Counted from the stretch's first letter, positions 1 through 5,332 are shown. The stretch is 6,211 nucleotides of DNA from an uncultured Methylotenera sp. (GCA_937957775.1 CALFXV010000149.1:1-6211); one strand, 5' to 3'. The notes: generated by a model from the sequence alone, not told the origin. Translations and numbers: made by a program.

Positions 1-150
1 GGCCGCTAAAAAATCCTTAATCACCGCGCCCTGGCTAGCCGGCACCCGCAAGGCCACGGTGGCCTCGCCAAACTTACCCGAGCCGGACTTGCGCCCAGCC
101 GCCGGCCGCTTGCCACCACGCTTCACCACTGTTGTGTTTTGATCATCCAT
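1..150 (-). CDS. UmuD/LexA-like S24 self-cleaving protein, N-terminal part
   Basis: Only the first 50 codons are in the window; the gene runs off the left edge. The visible part begins MDDQNTTVVKRGGKRPAAGR and continues with KSGSGKFGE at residues 21-29. From family knowledge, a basic RGG-R-x-GAGR-K-GSGK-GE stretch followed by a strand-helix such as TVALRVPAS is typical of the N-terminus of UmuD-like S24 autoproteolytic proteins in proteobacteria. The serine-lysine protease domain lies off-window, so catalysis cannot be checked. Residues 31-50 could form a ribbon-helix-helix-like DNA-binding unit (inference). The ATG at 150 is the only ATG; an in-frame TGA lies just upstream, with only a TTG between. 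No ribosome binding site precedes the ATG and a TACAAT box ends six bases before it, so the mRNA may be leaderless. In this family umuC often follows; that side is not visible. Another protein sharing this basic N-terminus is possible. Confidence 0.6.
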   Translation of the reverse strand, partial: MDDQNTTVVKRGGKRPAAGRKSGSGKFGEATVALRVPASQGAVIKDFLAA

Positions 151-172
151 TTGATTATTGTACAGCAATCAA
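151..172 (-). promoter_or_regulatory. 22-bp near-perfect palindrome overlapping the umuD-like -10 box
   Basis: The arms TTGATT and AATCAA surround a palindromic TGTACA core; the only mismatches are the two-base spacers (AT on one side, GC on the other), so 18 of 22 positions obey the dyad. On the minus strand a TACAAT -10 box lies inside it and the ATG at 150 follows directly. Protein bound here would block RNA polymerase, so this is a likely operator. It is not the classical LexA box (CTGT-N8-ACAG). The TTGA...TCAA form resembles my recollection of the UmuD-type repressor site in Acinetobacter, but that match is only suggestive. Confidence 0.55.
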
Positions 173-263
173 ACAGGATGCGGCTAGCTAAGATTTAAGC
201 GAGATTAAGTAGCGTAGTAGTAGATTTTTATTCCTCCCACCAACGAAACTAAGCGCCTTGCGT

Positions 264-269
264 TATAGT
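264..269 (+). promoter_or_regulatory. possible -10 box for the EF-hand gene
   Basis: TATAGT lies about 40 bases before the ATG at 308 and is the best -10 match in the gap between the divergent genes. No convincing -35 hexamer is found 16-18 bases upstream, so the promoter is weak, activator-dependent or read by another sigma factor. The rest of the 173-307 gap shows no gene. Confidence 0.25.
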
Positions 270-307
270 CTAGTTATTGGAAATTTTTTAATGCAAAGGA
301 GACAAAA

Positions 308-697
308 ATGAAGAAATTACATTTAGCACTGTTAGCGGTTTTGGCTTTGGGTGTCAGCAGCGTGGCGTATGCCGATCACCATTGCAAAAAACACTGCGAT
401 GAAAAGCATTGCGATTACAAAAAGCACGGCATGTTGGATGCCGATGCCAATAAAGACGGCGTGATTAGCCGTGACGAATTTTTGGGAGCGCACAAAGCGC
501 GTGCTGAGGAAATGTTTAGCGCCATGGACGGCAACAACGATGGCAAGGTGGATGCTGCCGAGCGTAAAGCGATACACGGCCACGGCAAAATGACCGGCAA
601 AGCCGAAAGCAAAGGCCATGACCCAGAGCACTGCACCATGGAAGCTAAAAAGCTATACAACAAAAGCGATAAAGAAGATAAAGGCAGCGATAAATAA
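308..697 (+). CDS. exported EF-hand protein with His/Cys-rich N-terminus
   Basis: This 129-residue protein starts with a signal peptide (basic MKK, hydrophobic core 5-18, likely cleavage after AYA at 22), so it should act in the periplasm or outside. Mature residues 24-40 are packed with metal ligands: His 24, 25, 29, 34 and 40, and Cys 26, 30 and 35. Two canonical 12-residue EF-hand loops follow: 46-57 (DANKDGVISRDE) and 74-85 (DGNNDGKVDAAE), both with Asp at 1, Gly at 6 and Glu at 12, so calcium binding is very likely. The tail (86-129) is charged, with further His and a single Cys109. An AAAGGAG ribosome site at 295-301 fixes the start. The gene stands alone, closed by the terminator at 724-750. 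Calcium buffering or sensing, or transition-metal binding, is plausible; no specific named family is recognised. Confidence 0.9.
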   Translation: MKKLHLALLAVLALGVSSVAYADHHCKKHCDEKHCDYKKHGMLDADANKDGVISRDEFLGAHKARAEEMFSAMDGNNDGKVDAAERKAIHGHGKMTGKAESKGHDPEHCTMEAKKLYNKSDKEDKGSDK

Positions 698-723
698 ACC
701 GCCCGCTGGGCTTAGGGCCAATA

Positions 724-750
724 AAAAAGCCACCCTTGGGGTGGCTTTTT
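724..750 (+). terminator. bidirectional intrinsic terminator after the EF-hand gene
   Basis: GCCACCC (729-735) pairs with GGGTGGC (739-745) around a TTG loop, followed by five T. A run of A precedes it, so the minus-strand copy also has a U-tail. It can serve both the EF-hand gene and the convergent DUF2909-type gene ending at 800. Confidence 0.9.
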
Positions 751-799
751 CAGTGTTATAGCGGATAATGCGCGGTGCAGTTTTTATACCATGGGATGA

Positions 800-994
800 T
801 TAGTGGCCGATTAAGCCAAAGAAGTAGCCTATCATTAGTATGAGAAACAGCGTGATGGACAAGCCTATGCGCACGGTTAGCGCTTTAACGGTGCGGTCGC
901 CGCCGCTTTTGTCTTTGGATAAAAAGAACAGAGCGGAGAACAAGCTGCCCACGATGACCAATAGCGTTAATACAATGAATACTTTTATTAACAT
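800..994 (-). CDS. twin-transmembrane protein, DUF2909 type
   Basis: This is a 64-residue membrane protein. Hydrophobic helix one spans about residues 3-25, then comes a charged loop (SKDKSGGDRTVKALTVR, 26-42), and helix two spans about 43-62. The two-helix form with the SKDKSGGxRTVKALTVRI loop matches the DUF2909 'twin transmembrane' family, which in many proteobacteria lies between cytochrome oxidase structural genes and SURF1. Its function is unknown to me; the setting suggests a role near oxidase assembly. It is divergent from SURF1 with 86 bases between the starts. The ribosome site is weak (an AGG about eight bases before the ATG). Its transcript would end at the two-way terminator at 724-750. 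Confidence 0.85.
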   Translation of the reverse strand: MLIKVFIVLTLLVIVGSLFSALFFLSKDKSGGDRTVKALTVRIGLSITLFLILMIGYFFGLIGH

Positions 995-1010
995 AATTTA
1001 TACCTAAGGA

Positions 1011-1053
1011 TGAATTTGAGCAGCCATTATGGGTCAGAAAGCAGACAAATTCA
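1011..1053. repeat. inverted repeat between DUF2909 and SURF1 genes
   Basis: TGAATTTG at 1011-1018 and CAAATTCA at 1046-1053 are exact inverted copies 27 bases apart, in the short gap between two divergent genes. This could be a regulator site or an mRNA hairpin ahead of SURF1; eight-base arms at this spacing could also be chance. Confidence 0.35.
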
Positions 1054-1080
1054 ATCTGGAAAAAATCGGTGATGCCCGCC

Positions 1081-1845
1081 ATGTCATGTAAGGTATTTCA
1101 ATTTAGCTTTAAACCGTCTTTAATCGGCAGCCTGGTCTGCTTGGTTTGCATACCCTTGTTTATTAATTTTGGCTTGTGGCAATACAACAAAGCGCAAAAG
1201 AAAATAGCCATACAGGCGGTTTACGAGCAGGGCAAAATAAACGGCGCGCTGCCTTTCCCGACGACGCTGCAAGGCGATTTAACTGCCGCTGATTGGCAAT
1301 ATAAAAAAGTCACGGTGAGCGGCGAATACTTGCCGCAATACCAATTTTTATTGGACAACCAGGTGGAAGACAACCGCGTGGGTTTTCATGTAATCACGCC
1401 CTTGAAGATCAGCGGCACGGCGCAGCATGTGTTGGTCAATCGCGGTTGGGTAGCCGGCAGCAGCACGCACAGCGAGGTGCCCAGTGTGGCGACGCCCAGT
1501 GGCGTGCAAACGGTGGTGGGGCAAGTGTGGGTGCCTAGCAAAAAAATATTTAGCTTAGAGGCCAAAACGCCGCCCAGCGAATTGGGTCAAACTCAGCCTT
1601 GGAAAACCGTGTGGCAGCACATGCGCCTAGACGAATACCAAGCGCGCGTGCCGTTTAGCGTGTCGACCATGGCGATTAAATTGGACCCGACCAGTGAGGC
1701 CGGTGGCTTTGTTAGAAACTGGACGGTGTCGGCCGAGCGCATCACCACGCACATGGGCTATGCCTATCAGTGGTTTGGGTTTGCTGTGGCCACCTTGCTG
1801 ATTTTTATTTACATGAGCGTGAGCCGCATTCGGCCTGAGCTATAG
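1081..1845 (+). CDS. SURF1-family cytochrome oxidase assembly protein
   Basis: SURF1 proteins are inner-membrane factors that help insert haem A into subunit I of cytochrome c oxidase. From the ATG at 1081 the protein has 254 residues, within the usual 230-260. The order of parts is typical: an N-terminal helix (about 12-32) followed by GLWQYNKAQKK (31-41), a large periplasmic domain with the VLVNRGWVAG signature (117-126), and a C-terminal helix introduced by YAYQWFGFA (227-235). This start is preferred because GGTGAT at 1068-1073, a good anti-16S match, sits seven bases before it. ATG 1072 and GTG 1069 in the same frame would add three or four residues but lie on top of that site. It is the first of four oxidase-biogenesis genes on this strand; the 168-base gap after it holds a REP-like element. 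Confidence 0.95.
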   Translation: MSCKVFQFSFKPSLIGSLVCLVCIPLFINFGLWQYNKAQKKIAIQAVYEQGKINGALPFPTTLQGDLTAADWQYKKVTVSGEYLPQYQFLLDNQVEDNRVGFHVITPLKISGTAQHVLVNRGWVAGSSTHSEVPSVATPSGVQTVVGQVWVPSKKIFSLEAKTPPSELGQTQPWKTVWQHMRLDEYQARVPFSVSTMAIKLDPTSEAGGFVRNWTVSAERITTHMGYAYQWFGFAVATLLIFIYMSVSRIRPEL

Positions 1846-1860
1846 AGGCTGAACTGACTG

Positions 1861-1886
1861 CTATCGCGGCGAGGCGCCGCTCCTAC
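1861..1886 (-). repeat. REP-like element of the GTAG type
   Basis: Read on the minus strand it begins GTAGGAGCGGCGCCTCGCCG and ends CGATAG. A GTAG head followed by an imperfect GC palindrome is the form of REP elements mobilised by RAYT (Y1-type tyrosine) transposases in Pseudomonas, Xanthomonas and relatives. GCGGCG (1866-1871) and CGCCGC (1875-1880) form a six-pair stem with a three-base loop. The element sits between the SURF1 stop and the next gene and is flanked by TGACTGC (1855-1861) and GCAGTCA (1899-1905), an outer seven-base inverted repeat. Whether it is one of many copies cannot be seen from one window. Confidence 0.6.
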
Positions 1887-1943
1887 ATAACACTGCATGC
1901 AGTCATAATGGAGAGCGAATTTAAAATAGCAATTAGCAGTGTG

Positions 1944-1962
1944 CTGCTCGCTCAGCGAGCAG
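1944..1962 (+). repeat. hairpin ahead of the SCO-like gene
   Basis: CTGCTCGCT (1944-1952) and AGCGAGCAG (1954-1962) are perfect nine-base inverted arms around a single C. There is no T-run, so it is not an intrinsic terminator. It sits directly upstream of a TACAAT box (1964-1969) and could be a regulator site or a structure limiting read-through from SURF1. Confidence 0.5.
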
Positions 1963-1963
1963 T

Positions 1964-1969
1964 TACAAT
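1964..1969 (+). promoter_or_regulatory. possible -10 box for the SCO-like gene
   Basis: TACAAT lies 44 bases before the ATG at 2014, just after the hairpin at 1944-1962. The matching -35 region (around 1941-1946) is poor and lies across the hairpin arm. It would allow the SCO-like, COX15 and CyoE genes to be transcribed separately from SURF1. This rests on the hexamer alone. Confidence 0.25.
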
Positions 1970-2013
1970 AGCGCGATTTAATTTTTAACCTTAACTTTTA
2001 AACAGAGTTTTAC

Positions 2014-2625
2014 ATGCAAAACGATAAACAAACTTTAGATCTAGCCCAGCAACGCAAAGGCCGCCTAGTGCTGATTTTGATGCTGACCTTTTTTGTGGTG
2101 CCACTGGTGGTGGTGATGATGATGTATCAATTCAACTGGATGCCGCACAGCGAAAGCATGGGCGATTTGGTGCGCCCTGCACGCTTATTAAACAGCGAGC
2201 CGGCTTTGCAAGAAGCCAACGGCCAAGCGCTACCGGCTGATTTTTGGAAAACGCGTTGGAGCATCGTCTACGTAGCCGACGATTGCCAAGCCGCTTGCTT
2301 GGCTAAGTTGCACGACATGCGTCAATTGCATGCGTCCTTGTATAAAGACGCGCCACGCGCGCAACGCGTGTTGATCACGCGCACGCAAGACATTGCTGCG
2401 ATTAAACGCGATTACCCGGATTTGATTGTGCTCAACCAACCGACCGAGCATTTCGCGCCGTTTACTGCGCAGTTTAAAGTGGCGGAAGAAGACGTGGCGA
2501 CCAGCCAGCGTTTGTATTTGGTCGACCCGCTAGGCCATTTTATGATGAGTTATAAGTCTGATATGCCGTTGGCCACAGTGCGTAAAGACGTTGCGCGTTT
2601 ATTGCGTTTTTCATGGGCGGGCTAA
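2014..2625 (+). CDS. membrane-anchored SCO/thioredoxin-like oxidase assembly protein
   Basis: This 203-residue protein has one N-terminal membrane helix (about 17-38), which anchors a periplasmic domain. The domain reads like a thioredoxin/SCO fold: strand WSIVYVADD (82-90), then C91-QAA-C95, a CxxxC motif with SCO spacing, and late in the fold YLVDPLGHFMMSY (168-180), matching the SCO 'YLVDPDG' strand. SCO proteins carry copper to, or reduce thiols at, the CuA centre of oxidase subunit II. The third SCO copper ligand, a His a few residues before the YLVDP strand, is absent (DVATSQRL, 160-167); His175 beyond the strand is the nearest candidate. A thiol role is therefore at least as likely as copper delivery. 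Its place between SURF1 and COX15 matches an uncharacterised gene seen there in many proteobacteria. The ribosome site is weak (AGAG, 2004-2007). The next gene starts two bases after the stop. Confidence 0.75.
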   Translation: MQNDKQTLDLAQQRKGRLVLILMLTFFVVPLVVVMMMYQFNWMPHSESMGDLVRPARLLNSEPALQEANGQALPADFWKTRWSIVYVADDCQAACLAKLHDMRQLHASLYKDAPRAQRVLITRTQDIAAIKRDYPDLIVLNQPTEHFAPFTAQFKVAEEDVATSQRLYLVDPLGHFMMSYKSDMPLATVRKDVARLLRFSWAG

Positions 2626-2627
2626 GC

Positions 2628-3638
2628 ATGCATCCTACTTCAAACGAGTTTCGTTATTTTAAAGGCTTGGTGTTAGCGGCCACCCTATTGGCTTTGTGCG
2701 TGGTGTCACTGGGCGCCTACGTGCGCTTAACCGATGCCGGTTTAGGCTGCCCAGATTGGCCAGGCTGCTACGGCACCTTAACCGTGCCACAAAGTGAAGC
2801 GGCCATCTTGCAAGCGCAAACCACTTACCCGGACAGCGCCGTGGAAGTGGGCAAAGCCTGGCGTGAAATGGCGCACCGTTATTTAGCCGGGACTTTGGGC
2901 TTGGTGGTGTTGGCGATTTTTGTATTGGGCTGGAAAGCGCGCAATGAAATTAAAAGCTCGCCCTACACTTCGAGCTTTTTACTGCTGCTAATCGGTTTTC
3001 AAGCCATGCTAGGCATGTGGACCGTGACCATGCTGCTCAAACCGGCCATTGTTAGTGGCCATTTGCTAGGCGGCATGTCGACCTTGGCGGTGCTCAGTTG
3101 GCTGGCGCATAGGCATTGGGGTTACTACTCCGACGGCATTGTGACCTGCCAGCGCTTGCGCTTGGCCATCCGCTTGGCCTTGGTCTTGCTGTTCATGCAG
3201 ATCTTTTTAGGCGGCTGGACCAGCACCAACTACGCGGCCCTAGCCTGCACCGATTTCCCCACTTGCCATGGCGCTTGGGTGCCTGACATGGACTTTAGCG
3301 ATGCCTTCCACATGGTGCGCGAACTGGGCTTAAGCAAAGACGGCAGCGCCTTGTCTTTGGCCTCGTTAACGGCCATCCAATGGACACACCGTGTTGGGGC
3401 TTTGGTGAGCTTTATTTACTTGGGCGCACTGGGCTTAACTACTTTAAAATACTGGCAATTAAAACGCTGGAGCGTTTTATTGTTGGTCGCTTTGATCACG
3501 CAAATCGCATTAGGCATCAGCAACTTAGTGTTGCATTTGCCTTTGGTGTTGGCGGTGGCACACAACTTCACTGCGGCTTTATTAGTGATCATCGTGGTGG
3601 TGTTGAATTCTAAAATTAGCGGTGGCAAAGCCAACTAG
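2628..3638 (+). CDS. ctaA: haem A synthase, COX15/CtaA family
   Basis: This inner-membrane enzyme oxidises the C8 methyl group of haem O to a formyl group, giving haem A for aa3-type oxidases. The 336-residue protein has about eight membrane helices in two similar halves. The haem-ligand histidines expected in the family are visible: His83 (WREMAHRYLAG), His145 (VSGHLLGG), His254 (QWTHRVGAL) and His312 (VAHNFTAAL). Glu80 fits the conserved acidic residue next to the first. Both external loops carry a Cys pair: CPDWPGC (41-47) after GAYVRLTDAGLG, and CTDFPTC (207-213), as in the Cys-bearing class related to Bacillus CtaA. The ATG at 2628 is preferred because GGGCGGG (2615-2621) lies just upstream. 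An in-frame ATG at 2613 overlaps the previous gene by 13 bases and has no ribosome site. The two-base gap to the SCO-like gene implies co-transcription and coupled translation. Confidence 0.95.
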   Translation: MHPTSNEFRYFKGLVLAATLLALCVVSLGAYVRLTDAGLGCPDWPGCYGTLTVPQSEAAILQAQTTYPDSAVEVGKAWREMAHRYLAGTLGLVVLAIFVLGWKARNEIKSSPYTSSFLLLLIGFQAMLGMWTVTMLLKPAIVSGHLLGGMSTLAVLSWLAHRHWGYYSDGIVTCQRLRLAIRLALVLLFMQIFLGGWTSTNYAALACTDFPTCHGAWVPDMDFSDAFHMVRELGLSKDGSALSLASLTAIQWTHRVGALVSFIYLGALGLTTLKYWQLKRWSVLLLVALITQIALGISNLVLHLPLVLAVAHNFTAALLVIIVVVLNSKISGGKAN

Positions 3639-3661
3639 ATTTACCCTTTTAATTTTTTTAA

Positions 3662-3692
3662 TGGCATGGCCGAGCAATCTCCAGCCATGCCA
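3662..3692 (+). repeat. stem-loop between ctaA and the haem O synthase gene
   Basis: TGGCATGGC (3662-3670) and GCCATGCCA (3684-3692) are exact nine-base inverted arms; GAG/CTC inside can add three pairs. No T-run follows, so termination is unlikely. It may protect or separate the two messages within one transcript, or bind a regulator. Confidence 0.6.
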
Positions 3693-3716
3693 AATAACGA
3701 ATAAACCAAATAACGA
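3690..3716 (+). repeat. tandem 11-bp direct repeat just before the CyoE start
   Basis: CCAAATAACGA occurs at 3690-3700 and again at 3706-3716, a period of 16 bases. The second copy ends eight bases before the ATG at 3724, so the repeat covers the ribosome-binding zone, which otherwise shows only a weak GAG. It looks like a local tandem duplication; an effect on translation is inference. Confidence 0.7.
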
Positions 3717-3723
3717 GTAACCC

Positions 3724-4620
3724 ATGACCAGTCAGACGCAAACCATGCAAAACTTAGGCGGTAGCTTTAAAAACTTCTTCTCGCTGTGCAAACCACGAGT
3801 CACCTCGCTTATCGTGTTTACCGCGCTCATAGGCATGTTCATGGGCACGCCAGGCATGGTGCCTTGGACATTGCTGATCGCCACCACCTTGGGCATTGCC
3901 TTTGCCTCTGGCGCGGCGGCCGCGTTCAACTGCTTAATTGAACACAAGATCGATGCCATCATGGCCCGCACCCGCGGCCGCGCTTTGCCAACTGGCCAAG
4001 TGTCGTCTGGCCAAACCGGCGTGTTTGCCACGCTATTGGGCGCAACCGGCTTAGGCATTTTGTATGTTTACGTGAACCCATTGACCATGTGGCTAACCTT
4101 TGCCACCTTTGTTGGCTACGCCGTGGTGTACACGGTGTTTTTAAAACCGGCCACACCGATGAACATCGTCATTGGCGGTGCATCGGGCGCCATGCCACCG
4201 ATATTAGGTTGGGCCGCAGTGAATAACGTGGTGGCTCCGGAATCGCTGATTATGTTTTTAATCATCTTCGTTTGGACGCCGCCGCACTTCTGGGCACTGG
4301 CTTTATACCGCCGCGAAGAATACGCTAAAGTCGGCATGCCTATGCTGCCGGTCACGCACGGTGAAGCGTTCACCTTGCTGCACATTTTGCTCTACACCAT
4401 CATTTTGGTGGCCGTCGCCTTGATGCCTTATGCCATGGGCATGAGCGGCCTTATCTACCTAGCCTCATCGGTGATTTTGAATGCCATTTTCTTGGCCTAC
4501 GTGATTGGCTTATACCGCCAGTATTCGGATGATTTAGCGAAACGCACTTTTAGGTATTCCATCGTTTACCTCACCTTGTTGTTCGCCGCCTTGCTGGTCG
4601 ACCACTACTGGTTTTTCTAA
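3724..4620 (+). CDS. cyoE: protohaem IX farnesyltransferase (haem O synthase)
   Basis: This enzyme transfers a farnesyl group from farnesyl diphosphate to the vinyl group of haem B, making haem O, the substrate of COX15 next door. It is a UbiA-superfamily membrane protein of 298 residues, the usual size, with about eight or nine helices. The first aspartate-rich diphosphate-binding motif is seen as N69-CLIE-HKID77[14 protein letters not shown] (69-91), and the second family motif as [19 protein letters not shown] (195-213). SLCKPRV (20-26) is the standard N-terminal signature. The annotated ATG has a poor ribosome site; ATG 3745 (Met8) is possible but no better. It follows ctaA by 85 bases containing a stem-loop and a direct repeat, and closes the assembly cluster: a strong terminator follows at once and no sco gene is present before the toxin-antitoxin pair. 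The ctaB name is equally used. Confidence 0.96.
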   Translation: MTSQTQTMQNLGGSFKNFFSLCKPRVTSLIVFTALIGMFMGTPGMVPWTLLIATTLGIAFASGAAAAFNCLIEHKIDAIMARTRGRALPTGQVSSGQTGVFATLLGATGLGILYVYVNPLTMWLTFATFVGYAVVYTVFLKPATPMNIVIGGASGAMPPILGWAAVNNVVAPESLIMFLIIFVWTPPHFWALALYRREEYAKVGMPMLPVTHGEAFTLLHILLYTIILVAVALMPYAMGMSGLIYLASSVILNAIFLAYVIGLYRQYSDDLAKRTFRYSIVYLTLLFAALLVDHYWFF

Positions 4621-4641
4621 GCCAACGTTTGATACGATAAT

Positions 4642-4671
4642 AAAAAAGCCACTGACTGCAGTGGCTTTTTT
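4642..4671 (+). terminator. bidirectional intrinsic terminator after cyoE
   Basis: GCCACTG (4648-4654) pairs with CAGTGGC (4659-4665) around an ACTG loop, followed by six T and preceded by six A. It ends the haem A cluster and isolates it from the toxin-antitoxin cassette. Its left part AATAAAAAAGCCAC is identical over 14 bases to the terminator at 724-750. Confidence 0.93.
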
Positions 4672-4682
4672 ATTACTGCTGC

Positions 4683-4711
4683 TTGCCGACTATGCGTTTA
4701 AAGCGTATAGT
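4683..4711 (+). promoter_or_regulatory. toxin-antitoxin promoter with built-in palindromic operator
   Basis: TTGCCG (4683-4688) and TATAGT (4706-4711) are separated by exactly 17 bases, a good sigma70 promoter. The stretch 4689-4711 is an imperfect palindrome centred on the A at 4700: ACTAT pairs with ATAGT at the ends, CG with CG inside, then TT with AA, giving 9 of 11 pairs. It overlaps the -10 and spacer, as expected for autorepression by the antitoxin or the toxin-antitoxin complex. The predicted start point falls on or next to the toxin ATG at 4718. Confidence 0.65.
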
Positions 4712-4717
4712 TTTTCT

Positions 4718-5032
4718 ATGTTTACCGTTATAGAATCCAGCGTTTTCATCAAGTATGCGCAGGCTATCTGGTCTGACGAGGAGCGCGTGGCATTTATTAA
4801 TTGGATAGCCATCAACCCATTGGCTGGAGATGTCATACCGGGCAGTGGTGGTTGCCGAAAAATTCGATGGTCTAGACGCGGTATAGGTAAAAGAGGTGGC
4901 AGCCGTGTAATTTACTTTAACCATTTGGATGCAGGAAAAATTTACTTAATGATCGTGTATACAAAATCAAAATTCGACAATTTACCAAATGAATTTTTAG
5001 ATCAACTAAAGAAGGAATTTAATCGTGCCTAA
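4718..5032 (+). CDS. type II toxin, HigB/RelE family
   Basis: This 104-residue basic protein matches the RelE/HigB (HigB-2-like) toxin group, whose members usually cut mRNA on the ribosome. Diagnostic stretches are INPLAGDVIPGSGG (32-45), RKIRW (47-51), GKRGGSRVIYF (57-67) and YTKSKFDNLPNEFL (81-94). The frame is open back to GTG 4661, but that start would lie inside the terminator stem and add a non-family hydrophobic stretch; the ATG at 4718 begins MFTVIESSVF, as the family does. No ribosome site precedes it and the -10 box ends six bases before, so a leaderless message is likely. The 3' end overlaps the antitoxin gene by eight bases and carries its ribosome site. Toxin-first order is the HigBA arrangement. 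The cassette is AT-rich compared with its neighbours, which suggests acquisition. Confidence 0.88.
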   Translation: MFTVIESSVFIKYAQAIWSDEERVAFINWIAINPLAGDVIPGSGGCRKIRWSRRGIGKRGGSRVIYFNHLDAGKIYLMIVYTKSKFDNLPNEFLDQLKKEFNRA

Positions 5033-5315
5033 AGACATTGAAATGGAACAATTTAAAGCAGATCTATTAGCATCAGCTAAAGAAATAAAGTCTGGCAAAG
5101 TAGCCCGACAAACTCAAGTTGCAGTGCCTGATGTAGTCAGGGTAAGAAATACTATGGCGCTCTCACAAAGCCAATTTTCAACCCTAATCGGTGTATCCGT
5201 TCGCACACTGCAAGGATGGGAACAAGGCCGCATTGTGCCATCAGGCGCAGCTAGAACACTAATTACCGTGGCATCTAAGCACCCTGAAATATTAAAATCA
5301 CTATTGGTAGCCTAG
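5025..5315 (+). CDS. HTH antitoxin, NadS/HigA-like (Xre family)
   Basis: This 96-residue partner neutralises the toxin and probably represses the shared promoter. An N-terminal region (1-35), probably the toxin-contacting part, precedes an Xre/Cro helix-turn-helix: LSQSQFSTLIGVSVRTLQGWEQGR (46-69) with recognition helix around 57-67, followed by VPSGAARTLITVASKHPEIL. This is the pattern of NadS-type regulators paired with RelE/HigB toxins. The GTG start at 5025 is chosen because AAGGA (5012-5016) lies eight bases before it, giving the standard overlap with the toxin stop. ATG 5043 would shorten it by six residues and lacks that site. GC content of the 60 bases from 5041 is 19/60, against 30/60 for the 60 bases from 4021 in cyoE. 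Its stop codon lies inside a 16-bp palindrome (5306-5321). Confidence 0.9.
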   Translation: MPKDIEMEQFKADLLASAKEIKSGKVARQTQVAVPDVVRVRNTMALSQSQFSTLIGVSVRTLQGWEQGRIVPSGAARTLITVASKHPEILKSLLVA

Positions 5316-5330
5316 GCTACCGGTAGGAGC
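5306..5330. repeat. nested palindromes at the antitoxin stop, with a GTAGGAGC motif
   Basis: GGTAGCCTAGGCTACC (5306-5321) is a perfect 16-bp palindrome containing the antitoxin stop codon. CTACCGGTAG (5317-5326) is a second palindrome sharing its right arm, so the two could form mutually exclusive hairpins. GTAGGAGC at 5323-5330 repeats the head of the REP-like element at 1861-1886. This may be a degenerate REP or the edge of the inserted cassette; both are inference. Confidence 0.5.
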
Positions 5331-5332
5331 AG

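Noticed and set aside
155..182. Classical LexA box upstream of the UmuD-like gene
   Set aside because: On the minus strand CTGT half-sites exist, but neither has ACAG eight bases further on; the 22-bp dyad explains the region better.
332..663. Minus-strand open frames opposite the EF-hand gene
   Set aside because: They are shadows of a gene with a signal peptide, canonical EF-hands and a strong ribosome site; their products look like random hydrophobic sequence.
2613..2627. Upstream ATG start for COX15
   Set aside because: No ribosome site precedes it, while the ATG at 2628 has a GGGCGGG stretch upstream and a normal two-base gap.
720..4671. The two terminators as a mobile repeat pair
   Set aside because: They share 14 identical bases (AATAAAAAAGCCAC), but GCCAC/GTGGC stems with A/T tails are a common terminator form, and the loops differ.
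4661..4717. Upstream GTG start extending the toxin by 19 residues
   Set aside because: It lies inside the terminator stem and upstream of the promoter, and the added hydrophobic stretch is not part of the toxin family.
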